From contig JAZLBL010000009.1 of NCBI GenBank assembly GCA_045613685.1, positions 1 through 64,000 of the forward strand: a DNA stretch of 64,000 nucleotides. Reading direction: 5' to 3'. This document shows positions 25,538 to 34,172 of this stretch, piece by piece. A model generated the notes under the pieces. It was not told the DNA's origin. It saw only the letters and a program-made list of their open reading frames with translations, and did no database searches. The DNA comes from Fimenecus sp045613685. Lineage in GTDB: Bacteria > Bacillota > Clostridia > Oscillospirales > Acutalibacteraceae. A program made the position numbers and the translations under genes. The first letter of the stretch is position 1. Each line of letters starts with the position of its first letter.

Positions 25538-26156
25538 AAAAATCTTCTCCGTCAAATTCAGAAATAGTATTCAGGGCATTTTTTATATCAGAATAAGAAT
25601 AGCCAAGTCGCAACAAAGCGTCAACTGTTCTTTTCTTGCCCTTTTCGTCGTTTAATTTATTGATATATTTTTTCTTGACTAACATTATAATACTTTTTTG
25701 TGGGTCATTGTCAAGACTATCTACAGTATTTTCAATAATTTCACGGTCTATGCCACGAAATGCTAATTCTTGTTTAATTCGTTTTATGCTATAACTTTTT
25801 CTTTCTAACAAGTCATTAGAGAGAATTCGAGCATATTCTTCGTCATTTAAAAGCCCTAATTCAGTTAGTCTTTCACAAGCTTTTTGACTTGCATCTTTTT
25901 CATGACCTTTTTCGCAAAGCTTTTTGATTAACTCTTTTGTGCCATAAGGACGGCGAGAGAGAAAATCAAGACCTTTGTTATAAGCACGACGAAAACTGAC
26001 CGAGTCAAGCAACTCAGTCAGTTCTTCTTCGTTTATTTCTTTTAAGTTTCTGTATTTTTCTGAATACCAATAATCACTATCAACTGTTGCACGATATTCA
26101 TCATCAACATAGATGTGAATTTTATTGGCTTTGCCTTGTTTTACAGATAATTTCAT
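25530..26156 (-). CDS. recX: Recombination regulator RecX
   Basis: The 208-residue helical RecX family protein carries repeats such as RPYGTKELIKKLCEKGH, LNDEEYARILSNDLLERKSYSIKRIKQELAFRGI and LLRLGYSYSDIKNAL. RecX binds RecA filaments and limits their activity. Its ATG overlaps the recA stop in the TAATG arrangement, directly linking the two. Confidence 0.92.
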   Translation of the reverse strand: MKLSVKQGKANKIHIYVDDEYRATVDSDYWYSEKYRNLKEINEEELTELLDSVSFRRAYNKGLDFLSRRPYGTKELIKKLCEKGHEKDASQKACERLTELGLLNDEEYARILSNDLLERKSYSIKRIKQELAFRGIDREIIENTVDSLDNDPQKSIIMLVKKKYINKLNDEKGKKRTVDALLRLGYSYSDIKNALNTISEFDGEDFYE

Positions 26157-27256
26157 TATTCGTCATCATCCACAACAATATCAAGAGTTGCTCTTGCTGC
26201 TGCTTTTGTTGTTGGCACTTTCACAAGTTCAGGTTGTGCGATTGGTGCATTTGTTTTTCTTGTATTTACCACTTCTTGCATTTTTACGCGGATTTTTTCT
26301 TCAATTTCGTTTGCGAGTTCAGGTTGTTGTTTAAAGAGAATTTTAACATTTTCTCTACCCTGACCAAGACGCTCTTCACCATAATAGAACCATGCGCCAC
26401 TCTTTTTGAGAATATCGAATTTAACACCAAGGTCAACGATTTCACCGATTTTTGAAATGCCTTCACCATACATAATATCAAATTCTGCTTCTTTGAATGG
26501 AGGAGCGACCTTGTTCTTAACAATTTTTGCTCTTGTTCTTGAACCGATGAATTCATTGCCAGGTCCTTTAAGCTGTTCAACACGGCGCACATCAATTCTG
26601 ATTGATGCATAGAATTTAAGAGCACGACCACCTGTTGTAACTTCAGGGTTGCCATAAACAACGCCAACCTTTTCACGAAGCTGGTTAATGAAAATTACAA
26701 CTGTGTTTGATTTATTGATTACACCTGCAAGTTTACGAAGTGCTTGTGACATAAGACGAGCGTGAAGACCAACATGGCTATCACCCATATCCCCTTCGAT
26801 TTCTGCACGAGGAACAAGTGCTGCAACAGAGTCAACGATAATTACATCAAGAGCACCTGAACGAGCAAGTGCTTCTGCAATTTCAAGAGCCTGTTCACCG
26901 TTATCAGGTTGTGAAACAAGAAGCGAGTTAACATCAACACCAAGGTTTTGTGCATATTCAGGGTCGAGAGCGTGTTCAGCGTCGATGAATGCTGCTTCAC
27001 CACCCATTTTTTGTGCTTCTGCAACAACCTGCAAAGCGAGAGTGGTTTTACCAGAAGATTCAGGTCCATAAATTTCAACGATTCTGCCACGTGGCAAACC
27101 GCCGATGCCAGTTGCGGTGTCAAGTGAGATTGAGCCAGTTGGGATTGCTTCAATATTCAACGCACCACTTTCGCCCAAACGCATAACAGCGCCTTTACCA
27201 TAATTCTTCTCTATCTGTAACAAAGCAGTTTCAAGAGCTTTTTTCTTATCAGCCAT
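26156..27256 (-). CDS. recA: Recombinase RecA
   Basis: The 366-residue protein has Walker A GPESSGKT (64-71), Walker B VIIVDSVAALVP, loop 1 EGDMGDSHVGLHARLMSQALRKL, the NQLREKVGVVYGNPEVTTGG segment and a C-terminal tail ending in an acidic DDDE. It carries out strand exchange and SOS activation. A LexA box overlaps its promoter. Operon recA-recX-rimO. Confidence 0.98.
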   Translation of the reverse strand: MADKKKALETALLQIEKNYGKGAVMRLGESGALNIEAIPTGSISLDTATGIGGLPRGRIVEIYGPESSGKTTLALQVVAEAQKMGGEAAFIDAEHALDPEYAQNLGVDVNSLLVSQPDNGEQALEIAEALARSGALDVIIVDSVAALVPRAEIEGDMGDSHVGLHARLMSQALRKLAGVINKSNTVVIFINQLREKVGVVYGNPEVTTGGRALKFYASIRIDVRRVEQLKGPGNEFIGSRTRAKIVKNKVAPPFKEAEFDIMYGEGISKIGEIVDLGVKFDILKKSGAWFYYGEERLGQGRENVKILFKQQPELANEIEEKIRVKMQEVVNTRKTNAPIAQPELVKVPTTKAAARATLDIVVDDDE

Positions 27257-27274
27257 ATTTTTGTTCCTCTCAAT

Positions 27275-27288
27275 CGTACAAATGTTCG
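27275..27288 (-). promoter_or_regulatory. LexA (SOS) box of recA
   Basis: CGAACATTTGTACG on the minus strand matches the Gram-positive SOS operator CGAACNNNNGTTCG with one mismatch and lies just downstream of the recA -10. lexA is not in this window. Confidence 0.8.
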
Positions 27289-27297
27289 TTTGATAGT

Positions 27298-27326
27298 ATT
27301 ATATATGATTTGATTTATAATTGCAA
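27298..27326 (-). promoter_or_regulatory. recA promoter
   Basis: TTGCAA (27321-27326) and TATAAT (27298-27303), minus strand, spacer 17; divergent from the rpmB promoter. Confidence 0.8.
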
Positions 27327-27369
27327 GAACTTTTTTATATTTTATTTAAAATATTTTTTACAAAAACAC

Positions 27370-27398
27370 TTGCAATTTGCGAAAGTTACTGTTATAAT
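27370..27398 (+). promoter_or_regulatory. rpmB promoter
   Basis: TTGCAA (27370-27375) and TATAAT (27393-27398), spacer 17. Confidence 0.8.
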
Positions 27399-27452
27399 GT
27401 CTCTTGTTGTAATTTGATTATTTATCCCCGTATACAAGGAGGTGCCTTTAAA

Positions 27453-27641
27453 ATGGCAAAATGCGAATATTGTGGTAAAGACGTTGCTTTCGGCATCAAG
27501 GTTTCTCACTCACACAGACGTTCAAACAGAACATGGAAACCAAACGTTAAAAGAGTTAAAGCAGTTGTAAACGGCTCTCCTAAGAGAGTTTATGCTTGCA
27601 CTCGTTGCCTTCGTTCAGGTAAGGTTGAAAGAGCAGTTTAA
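27453..27641 (+). CDS. rpmB: 50S ribosomal protein L28
   Basis: The 62-residue L28 has the core VSHSHRRSNRTWKPNVKRV and two CxxC pairs (CEYC near the N terminus, CTRC near the C terminus), so it is the zinc-binding form. The start at 27453 follows AAGGAGGTG; the longer open frame upstream covers promoter and leader DNA and is not coding. Confidence 0.97.
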   Translation: MAKCEYCGKDVAFGIKVSHSHRRSNRTWKPNVKRVKAVVNGSPKRVYACTRCLRSGKVERAV

Positions 27642-27662
27642 TTCAAAACAAACACGAAAATT

Positions 27663-27694
27663 AACGCACATCGCTTGATGTGCGTTTTTTCATT
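27663..27694 (+). terminator. rpmB terminator
   Basis: ACGCACATC / GATGTGCGT stem followed by TTTTTT. Confidence 0.92.
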
Positions 27695-27703
27695 GGTTTT
27701 GTG

Positions 27704-27886
27704 GGCATTATAGACAAAGTAACTGCCAAATCTTTGGGGATATAATATATTGATTTATCTCTATAAAAAGAGTATCATTTAACACAAGGTCAAAGACCTT
27801 TAGGGATTCGTGTTGTACTTTATACACAACTTATATGCTAAGGGAAAGGCATATTAAAAGCCGACTCAGATGAGTCGGCTTTTTGT
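27704..27886 (+). ncRNA. Candidate structured RNA (unassigned)
   Basis: This gene-free stretch is dense in short stems: GGGATA/TATCTC (27737-27762 region), CTCT/AGAG, a nested AACAC(AAGGTC/GACCTT)GTGTT at 27780-27813, GTTGT/ACAAC at about 27812-27830, ATATGC/GCATAT at 27833-27854, then an intrinsic terminator. Strand is not certain: the T run favours plus, and a TATAAT at 27741-27746 has no good -35. I could not match it to 6S, SRP, RNase P or another known RNA. Confidence 0.35.
27856..27885. terminator. Bidirectional terminator before the DUF4173 gene end
   Basis: AAAAGCCGACTC / GAGTCGGCTTTT with an AGAT-type loop; T runs on both strands (stronger on plus). It ends the DUF4173 transcript and any plus-strand RNA from 27704. 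Confidence 0.85.
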
Positions 27887-27890
27887 TTTG

Positions 27891-29582
27891 TTATATGTCG
27901 CTCCATTCAGAAGATTCTTCCGAATAATCTTCATAATAGTATTCGGCATCAATATCGTAATTTGTATATGCTTCATGATTTAGTTTAATGTTACGACTGT
28001 TTATTGCTTTTGCAGTGAGATATTTTGACAACGTCAAATCTGCACCCAATTTCAACTCTACTCTTATAACATCCCCTTGAGCAAAATCACAAACCCAATC
28101 ATCAAACATATGTGTTCTATATTTGCTTGTTATTTTTTGCTCCGCTTTTGTTCTTATAGTTTCATCTTCACACTCTGTTAGCTTTGCAAGATATGGAATT
28201 GCTGAATCAGAAAGATGGTAAATTGTATCAACATCAACTGTTTTAAGTTTACCATTAAGATAAGCATTAACATTGTATGATGCTACTGTTCGGTCAATAC
28301 CACAGATACAAAGTATAGTGAATAAAGACAATGAAATTACAAATGCATATTTCATGGTATCAAGTTCAGGGTTAAATACTCTTATTATGAATGCCACAAT
28401 AACAACTGCTGTTGCAATCATAAATACAGATGTGCAAAGACGAAGCACGGTCAGTCCATATTCGCTAATATACATTACCATTTTTGAAAGTGCTGTAATA
28501 ATAAACAAAATAGTAAACGCACTAATAAATGTCATTATGCCTTTAAGTATAGGATTCAGTTCACCATTTTCACGACGAACAGATTTCCACAAAATTCCAC
28601 CCATAAGTACAAGATTTATAAATGCTATTGCTTCAGTTTCAAAAAATCCACGTCTTGCATATTGGGCAAAAGTAAATTCATACCCTGTTGGCAAAATTCC
28701 TGAAAATGCGCTGAAGAAATATGCCGTCTGTGAAAACATATACACAAGATAAACAAGTGCTATCATTCCAAGAAAAGTTACTGCAAATGGTGATTTGAAT
28801 GTTCTTGCTTTTTCAAAATCTATTGGTTTTGCATTTGTATCATTAAATTCATATTTGCAAGATACTGAAAATGATAATATAAACATCAGCAAAGCAACTG
28901 AAATAACAAGTTTTAAAATTGTCATTCCGAGACTTTCAGCAACTTTGCCCACCAGCCCTTCAAACGCTGCGTCTGCACTTGTAAGTAAAGGAATAACAAC
29001 AATCAATACAGGTATTGCAGCTAAAATTGCTCCCCCAATTTGCATTGCTGTTTTATTTTTGTCGTTTTTCAAAAGTGCTTTTATGGGCAACAATATATTT
29101 TCAAATGGTGTAATTATAATTGAACGGATAACTTTAATTGCACCATCAATGGTATCTGCTACTGTATCGTCAACCATCGAAACGGCACACAACACAGTTG
29201 ACGAGAAAAAAATTACAAATGCTATAAATCTTGAAAGTTGGTCACCAGCATAAAGACTGAATACAAGACTTGATGCTATTGCTAAAACAAGTGATGATAC
29301 AGAAATAAAAGTAAAGTCACCATTTTTAAGCATATAAATTGCCAGTGCTACAACTAAAGCTATAGCGCTTATGGAAAAGCCCATTGCCATTCCACCAAAA
29401 AGCCCAAAGAATACAATACAAAGAGATAAGACACTGAAAATTCCAAAGAATATATAGTCAACTGTTTGAAGTTCAATTTTCTTTTGTGGTTTAGGTTGAA
29501 TTGGTTTTCCATAAGGACTTATGTAAGGATTATTTAATACTGATTGATTGGAAGTGTTTGAATTATTTTGAATATTATCCAT
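27891..29582 (-). CDS. DUF4173-family polytopic membrane protein
   Basis: The 563-residue protein has a soluble Asn/Pro-rich N terminus (1-40), about 12 membrane helices (45-445) and a C-terminal soluble tail (450-563). The segment PTGYEFTFAQYARRGFFETEAIAFINL is typical of DUF4153/DUF4173 proteins. No enzymatic function is known. It follows a small XRE regulator by two bases and a DUF2975 membrane protein, so the three may be one sensing module. Confidence 0.75.
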   Translation of the reverse strand: MDNIQNNSNTSNQSVLNNPYISPYGKPIQPKPQKKIELQTVDYIFFGIFSVLSLCIVFFGLFGGMAMGFSISAIALVVALAIYMLKNGDFTFISVSSLVLAIASSLVFSLYAGDQLSRFIAFVIFFSSTVLCAVSMVDDTVADTIDGAIKVIRSIIITPFENILLPIKALLKNDKNKTAMQIGGAILAAIPVLIVVIPLLTSADAAFEGLVGKVAESLGMTILKLVISVALLMFILSFSVSCKYEFNDTNAKPIDFEKARTFKSPFAVTFLGMIALVYLVYMFSQTAYFFSAFSGILPTGYEFTFAQYARRGFFETEAIAFINLVLMGGILWKSVRRENGELNPILKGIMTFISAFTILFIITALSKMVMYISEYGLTVLRLCTSVFMIATAVVIVAFIIRVFNPELDTMKYAFVISLSLFTILCICGIDRTVASYNVNAYLNGKLKTVDVDTIYHLSDSAIPYLAKLTECEDETIRTKAEQKITSKYRTHMFDDWVCDFAQGDVIRVELKLGADLTLSKYLTAKAINSRNIKLNHEAYTNYDIDAEYYYEDYSEESSEWSDI

Positions 29583-29584
29583 AA

Positions 29585-29824
29585 CTATGCCTCCTTAGAG
29601 TTTATGAGTGTAAGGTTTGCTCCGTCGGTATATTCGAGAATATCGCCAGGTTGACAATTAAGCTCACGGCAAATTGCTTCAAGGGTTGAAAAACGCACTG
29701 CTTTTGCTTTGCCTGTTTTAAGAATTGACAAATTAGCCTGAGTGATACCTACCCTTTCTGCTAATTCGCCCGATGTCATTTTTGCTCTTGCAAGAGCCAT
29801 ATCAAGATTAACCTTTATCGCCAT
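29585..29824 (-). CDS. XRE/YozG-like small transcriptional regulator
   Basis: The 79-residue protein is a bare Cro/CI helix-turn-helix: KVNLDMALARAKMTSGELAERVGITQANLSILKTGKAKAVRFSTLEAICRELNCQPGDILEY. It matches the YozG type usually found beside DUF2975 proteins. I use the ATG at 29824 behind GGGAGAGTG; the longer open frame (to 30001) is the DUF2975 gene in another frame. It lies between DUF2975 and DUF4173 genes and may regulate the operon. Confidence 0.9.
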   Translation of the reverse strand: MAIKVNLDMALARAKMTSGELAERVGITQANLSILKTGKAKAVRFSTLEAICRELNCQPGDILEYTDGANLTLINSKEA

Positions 29825-29838
29825 AAATATCACTCTCC

Positions 29839-30282
29839 CTAAACTGTCATATCGTTTTCTTCTTTGATTTCGATAGCTTCTTGAATTATATTTCTCACAA
29901 TGCGCACCATAAGACCAATAAAAAATGCTGCGATTGATACAAACAAGAAGCCAAGATATTGAAACATTGCCACAGCGCTTACACAACCAACATAAAAGCA
30001 AAGTTTTGAAAGAATGCGAAGATGTTTCACATTTTCTTCAATAAAAATCTGTTTCTTTTTAACATTGAACAGTATTTCATAAAGCAACCACACAGCACCC
30101 CACCCTGCTGGTAATGCCAAATATGCCACAATGGTCATAAAAGACACCAAGGTTTCACGCTCCATAATCTTGCAAAGGAATGGCACAAGCCAAGGAATTG
30201 TGACTGTTAAAAACAACATCCCCATTGCGAATAATGTTGTAAATGCTATTGATAAATAAATTGATTTATTTTGAGATTTCAT
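29839..30282 (-). CDS. DUF2975 membrane protein
   Basis: The 147-residue protein has four membrane helices, with a charged loop (NVKKKQIFIEENVKHLRILSKL) between helices 2 and 3, the DUF2975 pattern. Its start at 30282 follows AAGGGGA. DUF2975 genes are typically paired with YozG-like regulators, as here (14 bases apart). Function unknown. It is first in the operon. Confidence 0.85.
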   Translation of the reverse strand: MKSQNKSIYLSIAFTTLFAMGMLFLTVTIPWLVPFLCKIMERETLVSFMTIVAYLALPAGWGAVWLLYEILFNVKKKQIFIEENVKHLRILSKLCFYVGCVSAVAMFQYLGFLFVSIAAFFIGLMVRIVRNIIQEAIEIKEENDMTV

Positions 30283-30314
30283 AAAAATTCCCCTTAAAAC
30301 CATATCTTGACTTT

Positions 30315-30343
30315 AAAATAGCACCTATTTTATCGTTTGTCAA
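30315..30343 (-). promoter_or_regulatory. Promoter of the DUF2975-XRE-DUF4173 operon
   Basis: TTGACA (30338-30343) and TATTTT (30315-30320), minus strand, spacer 17. Confidence 0.75.
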
Positions 30344-30391
30344 TAATTTTTTATCGAAAAACAGAAAAATTACAACATTGTAATAATGGTT

Positions 30392-30428
30392 ACAAAAAAA
30401 TAACGGTGAAGAGAATTTCTTCACCGTC
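30392..30428 (-). terminator. Terminator of the GH18 gene
   Basis: ACGGTGAAGA / TCTTCACCGT stem, minus-strand TTATTTTTTT. Confidence 0.88.
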
Positions 30429-30479
30429 TTCGATATGTTTCATTTAGTTTTATGCCTTGTATTTTTCATTGTATGAATT

Positions 30480-31865
30480 TCAATTTCGTGTTGCAAGGGA
30501 AGTCTGAATTGCTTTAAAGAGCGACATATCGCTTTCGTATAAAACATCACAAGAATAGTGCCACACCATTACGCCACCAAGACCATAATCGTTTGCAAAA
30601 GCAGTTTTATCTTTTATTATTTGCACGCCATTAAAACTTATCACACAACTTTCCCCACTACTAACTGTATTTTTGAATGGGTTATTTTCTATATTGTCAA
30701 CAAGTTGGGCATAAGATGGCCAGGTTTCTTCACCACCATGAGTTCTACCGTAAAAAGGCAGACCTAAATCGCACTTGGAAAGGTCATATCCTTTTCTCTT
30801 GAATTGAAGAATTGAAAGTGCACCACCCTTTGTACCAAAACCTGAATGCTGATTCCAGGTGCTTTCATCATAAGCCATTATTTCAACTCGGTCAAGGGCA
30901 TTGATAGCAGATTTTGAAAGCGAGCAATTCCAATGAGAAAGTGCCGCACCGAGAATATGTTCCCCCATCATTTCGTCAAGTTTGACTATAAACTTTGAGA
31001 AATCTTTACGGCTTTTTGCTTTATAAGGATATTCATAATCGAAATAAAAGCCATCAAAATCGTAAGTATCCAACAAACTCATAATATTTGTTGCTAATTT
31101 ATCGCCATTATCAATAAATGCTTGACTGTGCAGTTTTTCTTTAGAATCAGCGTCTGCTCCGTCGGGACCCAAAGCATTACAATGAACTTTTATATCAGGA
31201 TTTGCCGATTTAACATCAGTTATTATGCTTTTAAGTATTTCGTCTCCGCTAACCATTTTGCCATTGATTTCACTATCTTGCAAATAAATTTCGCCATTTT
31301 CATCAAAGCGTACTACACCAAAAAGGATAACATCTGTAATCGTTTGTAGTTTTTCTTTTTCAGTGATTCCGTTTGCATAATATGTAGGGCATACAATATA
31401 TGAAGTTATGCGAAAATCATCATTTTTGTTGCCATTCACATTAAGCACGTCAATACCCGCTATATCAAACTGATTTTCATTTGATGATTCTATACAGATT
31501 TTAAGTGAATCTGAAGTATGCTCACCAATTTCGCAATAACGAAAATCTCCAATACTGTCCTGCTCATAAACAGTTTGATATTCTCCATTTTCATCTTTAA
31601 CAGAAACAGAAAACTGCCAAACCTGATGATTATCATTTTCAAGTATTACAGTATCAAAGGTTCTTTCTTCAGAAAAATGAATTTCAATGTCAGCTCCACC
31701 TTCTACAGGTATTACGCCTTTTAAATCCCCTATTATTTTAGCATCATTCATAATACTAAAATTATTAAAATTTTCTGTTTTTACACTTGTGGAACAAGAA
31801 GCAAATGAAAACATAATAACCAGTGCAATAATTATTGACAATGATTTTTTTAATACAATTTTCAT
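30480..31865 (-). CDS. GH18 family lipoprotein (chitinase-like or spore/cell-wall glycosidase)
   Basis: The 461-residue protein begins with a signal peptide and lipobox FASC (Cys 24), so it is membrane-anchored outside. Residues 55-140 look like a discoidin-type beta-sandwich (FDTVILENDNHQVWQFSVSVK). The C-terminal TIM barrel has the GH18 motif DGFYFDYE (271-278), with E278 as the catalytic acid, and the later motifs VEIMAYDE and GVMVWHYSCD. GH18 enzymes cut beta-1,4-GlcNAc bonds in chitin, peptidoglycan or N-glycans. Monocistronic with its own promoter. Confidence 0.88.
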   Translation of the reverse strand: MKIVLKKSLSIIIALVIMFSFASCSTSVKTENFNNFSIMNDAKIIGDLKGVIPVEGGADIEIHFSEERTFDTVILENDNHQVWQFSVSVKDENGEYQTVYEQDSIGDFRYCEIGEHTSDSLKICIESSNENQFDIAGIDVLNVNGNKNDDFRITSYIVCPTYYANGITEKEKLQTITDVILFGVVRFDENGEIYLQDSEINGKMVSGDEILKSIITDVKSANPDIKVHCNALGPDGADADSKEKLHSQAFIDNGDKLATNIMSLLDTYDFDGFYFDYEYPYKAKSRKDFSKFIVKLDEMMGEHILGAALSHWNCSLSKSAINALDRVEIMAYDESTWNQHSGFGTKGGALSILQFKRKGYDLSKCDLGLPFYGRTHGGEETWPSYAQLVDNIENNPFKNTVSSGESCVISFNGVQIIKDKTAFANDYGLGGVMVWHYSCDVLYESDMSLFKAIQTSLATRN

Positions 31866-31906
31866 ATTTTTTCACCCATGACTTTTTATGAACTTTTATT
31901 AATCTT

Positions 31907-31935
31907 AAAGTATCACCTAAAATCACAATTGTCAA
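31907..31935 (-). promoter_or_regulatory. Promoter of the GH18 gene
   Basis: TTGACA (31930-31935) and TACTTT (31907-31912), minus strand, spacer 17. Confidence 0.7.
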
Positions 31936-31963
31936 CAAATTATTATATATTTAGTTGCAAAAT

Positions 31964-31997
31964 AAAAACGGCGCAAGTTTTTACACTCACGCCGTTG
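31964..31997 (-). terminator. groESL terminator
   Basis: AACGGCG / CGCCGTT stem with a large loop and a minus-strand T run. Confidence 0.85.
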
Positions 31998-32025
31998 TTT
32001 TATTTGTTTTGAATTTTATATTCAA

Positions 32026-33660
32026 TTAATACATTCCGCCGCCCTGAGCCATTGCTGCTGCAGCTGCTGCTTCTGCTGCTGGGTCAGGAATATCTGCTAC
32101 AAGTGACTCTGTTGTGAGCACCATTGCTGCAACTGATGATGCATTCTGAAGTGCTGAACGAGTAACCTTTGCAGGGTCAAGGATACCTGCTTCGAACATA
32201 TCAACATATTCGCTTGTTGCGAAGTTGAAGCCGTAACCAACCTTATTTGAGTTAACGATTTCATTTACGATAACTGAGCCTTCAAGACCTGCGTTTGCTG
32301 CAATCTGACGAACAGGCTCTTCGATTGCTTTAAGAACAATTTTAACACCAGTTTTGAAGTCTGCGTCTTCTGTATCAAGAAGAACTGATGCTGCTTTGAT
32401 TGCGCCGAGAAGTGCAACACCACCACCTGCAACTGTACCTTCTTCAACAGCTGCTTTTGTAGCTGCGAGAGCATCTTCAATGCGAAGTTTCTTTTCTTTC
32501 ATTTCTGTTTCAGTAGCAGCACCAACACGGATAACTGCAACACCACCTGCAAGCTTTGCAAGTCTTTCCTGAAGCTTTTCACGGTCGAAGTCTGATGTTG
32601 TTTCTGCAATCTGAGATTTGATTTGACCAATTCTACCCTTGATTGCGTCTGCATCGCCAGCACCATCAACGATAATTGTGTTTTCTTTTGAAATCTTAAC
32701 CTGCTTTGCACGACCAAGCTGGAAGAGTTGAGTATCTTTGAGTTCAAGGCCTAAGTCTGATGTGATTACCTGACCACCTGTGAGAATTGCGATGTCCTGA
32801 AGCATTTCTTTTCTTCTGTCGCCAAAGCCAGGTGCTTTAACAGCCACGCAAGTAAATGTGCCACGAAGTTTGTTAACAAGGATTGTTGAAAGAGCTTCGC
32901 CTTCGATATCTTCTGCAACGATTACAAGCTTTTTGCCAGCCTGAACGATTTGTTCAAGTAATGGAAGGATTTCTTGAATATTGCCGATTTTCTTATCTGT
33001 GATAAGAATAAGAGCATCGTCGATTACTGCTTCCATCTTATCTGTATCTGTTACCATATAAGGTGAGATATAGCCACGGTCAAACTGCATACCTTCAACT
33101 ACATCACTATATGTTTCGCTTGTTTTTGATTCTTCGATTGTGATAACGCCGTCTGCTGTAACCTTTGCCATTGCATCAGCAATAAGGTTGCCAACATATT
33201 CGTCTGCTGCTGAAACTGTTGCAACTCTTGCGATGTCTTCTGTTGAAGCAACAGGTTTTGCATTTTTAAGTACTTCTTCAACAACTGCATTAACTGCTGC
33301 CTGCATACCCTTTTTAACTACCATTGGGTTTGCACCTGCTGCAACGTTCTTCATACCTTCACGAACTAATGCCTGAGCAAGAAGAGTTGCTGTTGTTGTG
33401 CCGTCACCTGCAACATCGTTTGTCTTTGTTGCAACTTCTTTAACAAGCTGTGCACCCATATTTTCGAATGCATCTTCAAGTTCAACTTCTTTAGCGATTG
33501 TAACACCGTCGTTAGTGATGAGTGGTGCGCCGTATTTTCTGTCAAGAACTACATTTCTGCCTTTTGGTCCTAATGTAATTTTAACTGTATTGCTTAATTT
33601 ATCAATACCTGTCTGAAGAGCTTTTCTTGCTTCTTCACCATAAATAATCTGTTTAGCCAT
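32026..33660 (-). CDS. groL: Chaperonin GroEL
   Basis: The 544-residue chaperonin has TLGPKGRNVVLDRKYGAPLITNDGVTIAKE, the ATP motif GDGTTTAT, and the typical C-terminal tail, here a run of Ala ending MAQGGGMY. It folds proteins with GroES in the cytoplasm. It follows groS by 18 bases and shares the CIRCE-controlled promoter. Confidence 0.98.
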   Translation of the reverse strand: MAKQIIYGEEARKALQTGIDKLSNTVKITLGPKGRNVVLDRKYGAPLITNDGVTIAKEVELEDAFENMGAQLVKEVATKTNDVAGDGTTTATLLAQALVREGMKNVAAGANPMVVKKGMQAAVNAVVEEVLKNAKPVASTEDIARVATVSAADEYVGNLIADAMAKVTADGVITIEESKTSETYSDVVEGMQFDRGYISPYMVTDTDKMEAVIDDALILITDKKIGNIQEILPLLEQIVQAGKKLVIVAEDIEGEALSTILVNKLRGTFTCVAVKAPGFGDRRKEMLQDIAILTGGQVITSDLGLELKDTQLFQLGRAKQVKISKENTIIVDGAGDADAIKGRIGQIKSQIAETTSDFDREKLQERLAKLAGGVAVIRVGAATETEMKEKKLRIEDALAATKAAVEEGTVAGGGVALLGAIKAASVLLDTEDADFKTGVKIVLKAIEEPVRQIAANAGLEGSVIVNEIVNSNKVGYGFNFATSEYVDMFEAGILDPAKVTRSALQNASSVAAMVLTTESLVADIPDPAAEAAAAAAMAQGGGMY

Positions 33661-33678
33661 AATGTATATTCCCTCCGA

Positions 33679-33963
33679 TTACTCTACAATAGCAAGAATT
33701 TCTGATTGACGAACGATTGTGTATTCTTCATTGTCCATCTTAACTTCTGTGCCTGAATATTTGCCTGTGATTACCTTGTCACCGACTTTAACATACATTT
33801 TGATTTCGTTACCATCAACAAATCCGCCAGGGCCAACTGCAACAACTTCTGAAACCTGTGGTTTCTCCTGAGTAGCAGCTGTGAGCACGATTCCGCTCTT
33901 TGTTGTTTCTTCAATTTCGCATGATTTGAGTACAACTCTATCTGCAAGTGGTTTAATAGTCAT
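33679..33963 (-). CDS. groS: Co-chaperonin GroES
   Basis: The 94-residue Cpn10 has IKPLADRVVLK, the mobile loop ETTKSGIVLTAATQEKPQ, EVVAVGPGG and a C-terminal beta part (YSGTEVKMDNEEYTIVRQSEILAIVE). First gene of groESL; ribosome binding site GGAGG. Confidence 0.97.
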   Translation of the reverse strand: MTIKPLADRVVLKSCEIEETTKSGIVLTAATQEKPQVSEVVAVGPGGFVDGNEIKMYVKVGDKVITGKYSGTEVKMDNEEYTIVRQSEILAIVE

Positions 33964-34001
33964 TTTATATTACCTCCATAAAGAATTATAAATACAAAGT
34001 T

Positions 34002-34028
34002 TTAGCACTCTCACTTCCTGAGTGCTAA
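34002..34028. promoter_or_regulatory. CIRCE element (HrcA operator)
   Basis: TTAGCACTC, nine bases, GAGTGCTAA: a perfect CIRCE. It lies just downstream of the groESL -10. hrcA is not in this window. Confidence 0.97.
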
Positions 34029-34032
34029 TTAT

Positions 34033-34061
34033 ATTTTAGCCACTTTTTTCCAAATCGTCAA
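34033..34061 (-). promoter_or_regulatory. groESL promoter
   Basis: TTGACG (34056-34061) and TAAAAT (34033-34038), minus strand, spacer 17. Confidence 0.85.
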
Positions 34062-34103
34062 GGGTTTTATGTAATTTTAATAAATATTTCATATTTTTTA
34101 TTT

Positions 34104-34160
34104 CCACCTATCTCTCCCTCCGTCTGCTATCGCAGACACCTCCCTCGTCAGAGGGAGGTG
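34104..34160. repeat. REP-like double-hairpin repeat
   Basis: Two adjoining stems, GTCTGC/GCAGAC (34122-34137) and CACCTCCCTC/GAGGGAGGTG (34137-34160, GTCA loop), follow a TCTCCCTCC tract. From memory this resembles GC-rich CTCCCTC-type hairpin repeats scattered between genes of gut Clostridia. There is no T run, so it is not a simple terminator of the mazF transcript next to it. Confidence 0.65.
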
Positions 34161-34172
34161 TAATCAGTTTAT

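Noticed and set aside
27321..27452. Extended L28 reading frame
   Set aside because: It covers the rpmB promoter and leader. The ATG at 27453 has a perfect ribosome binding site and gives the usual 62 residues.
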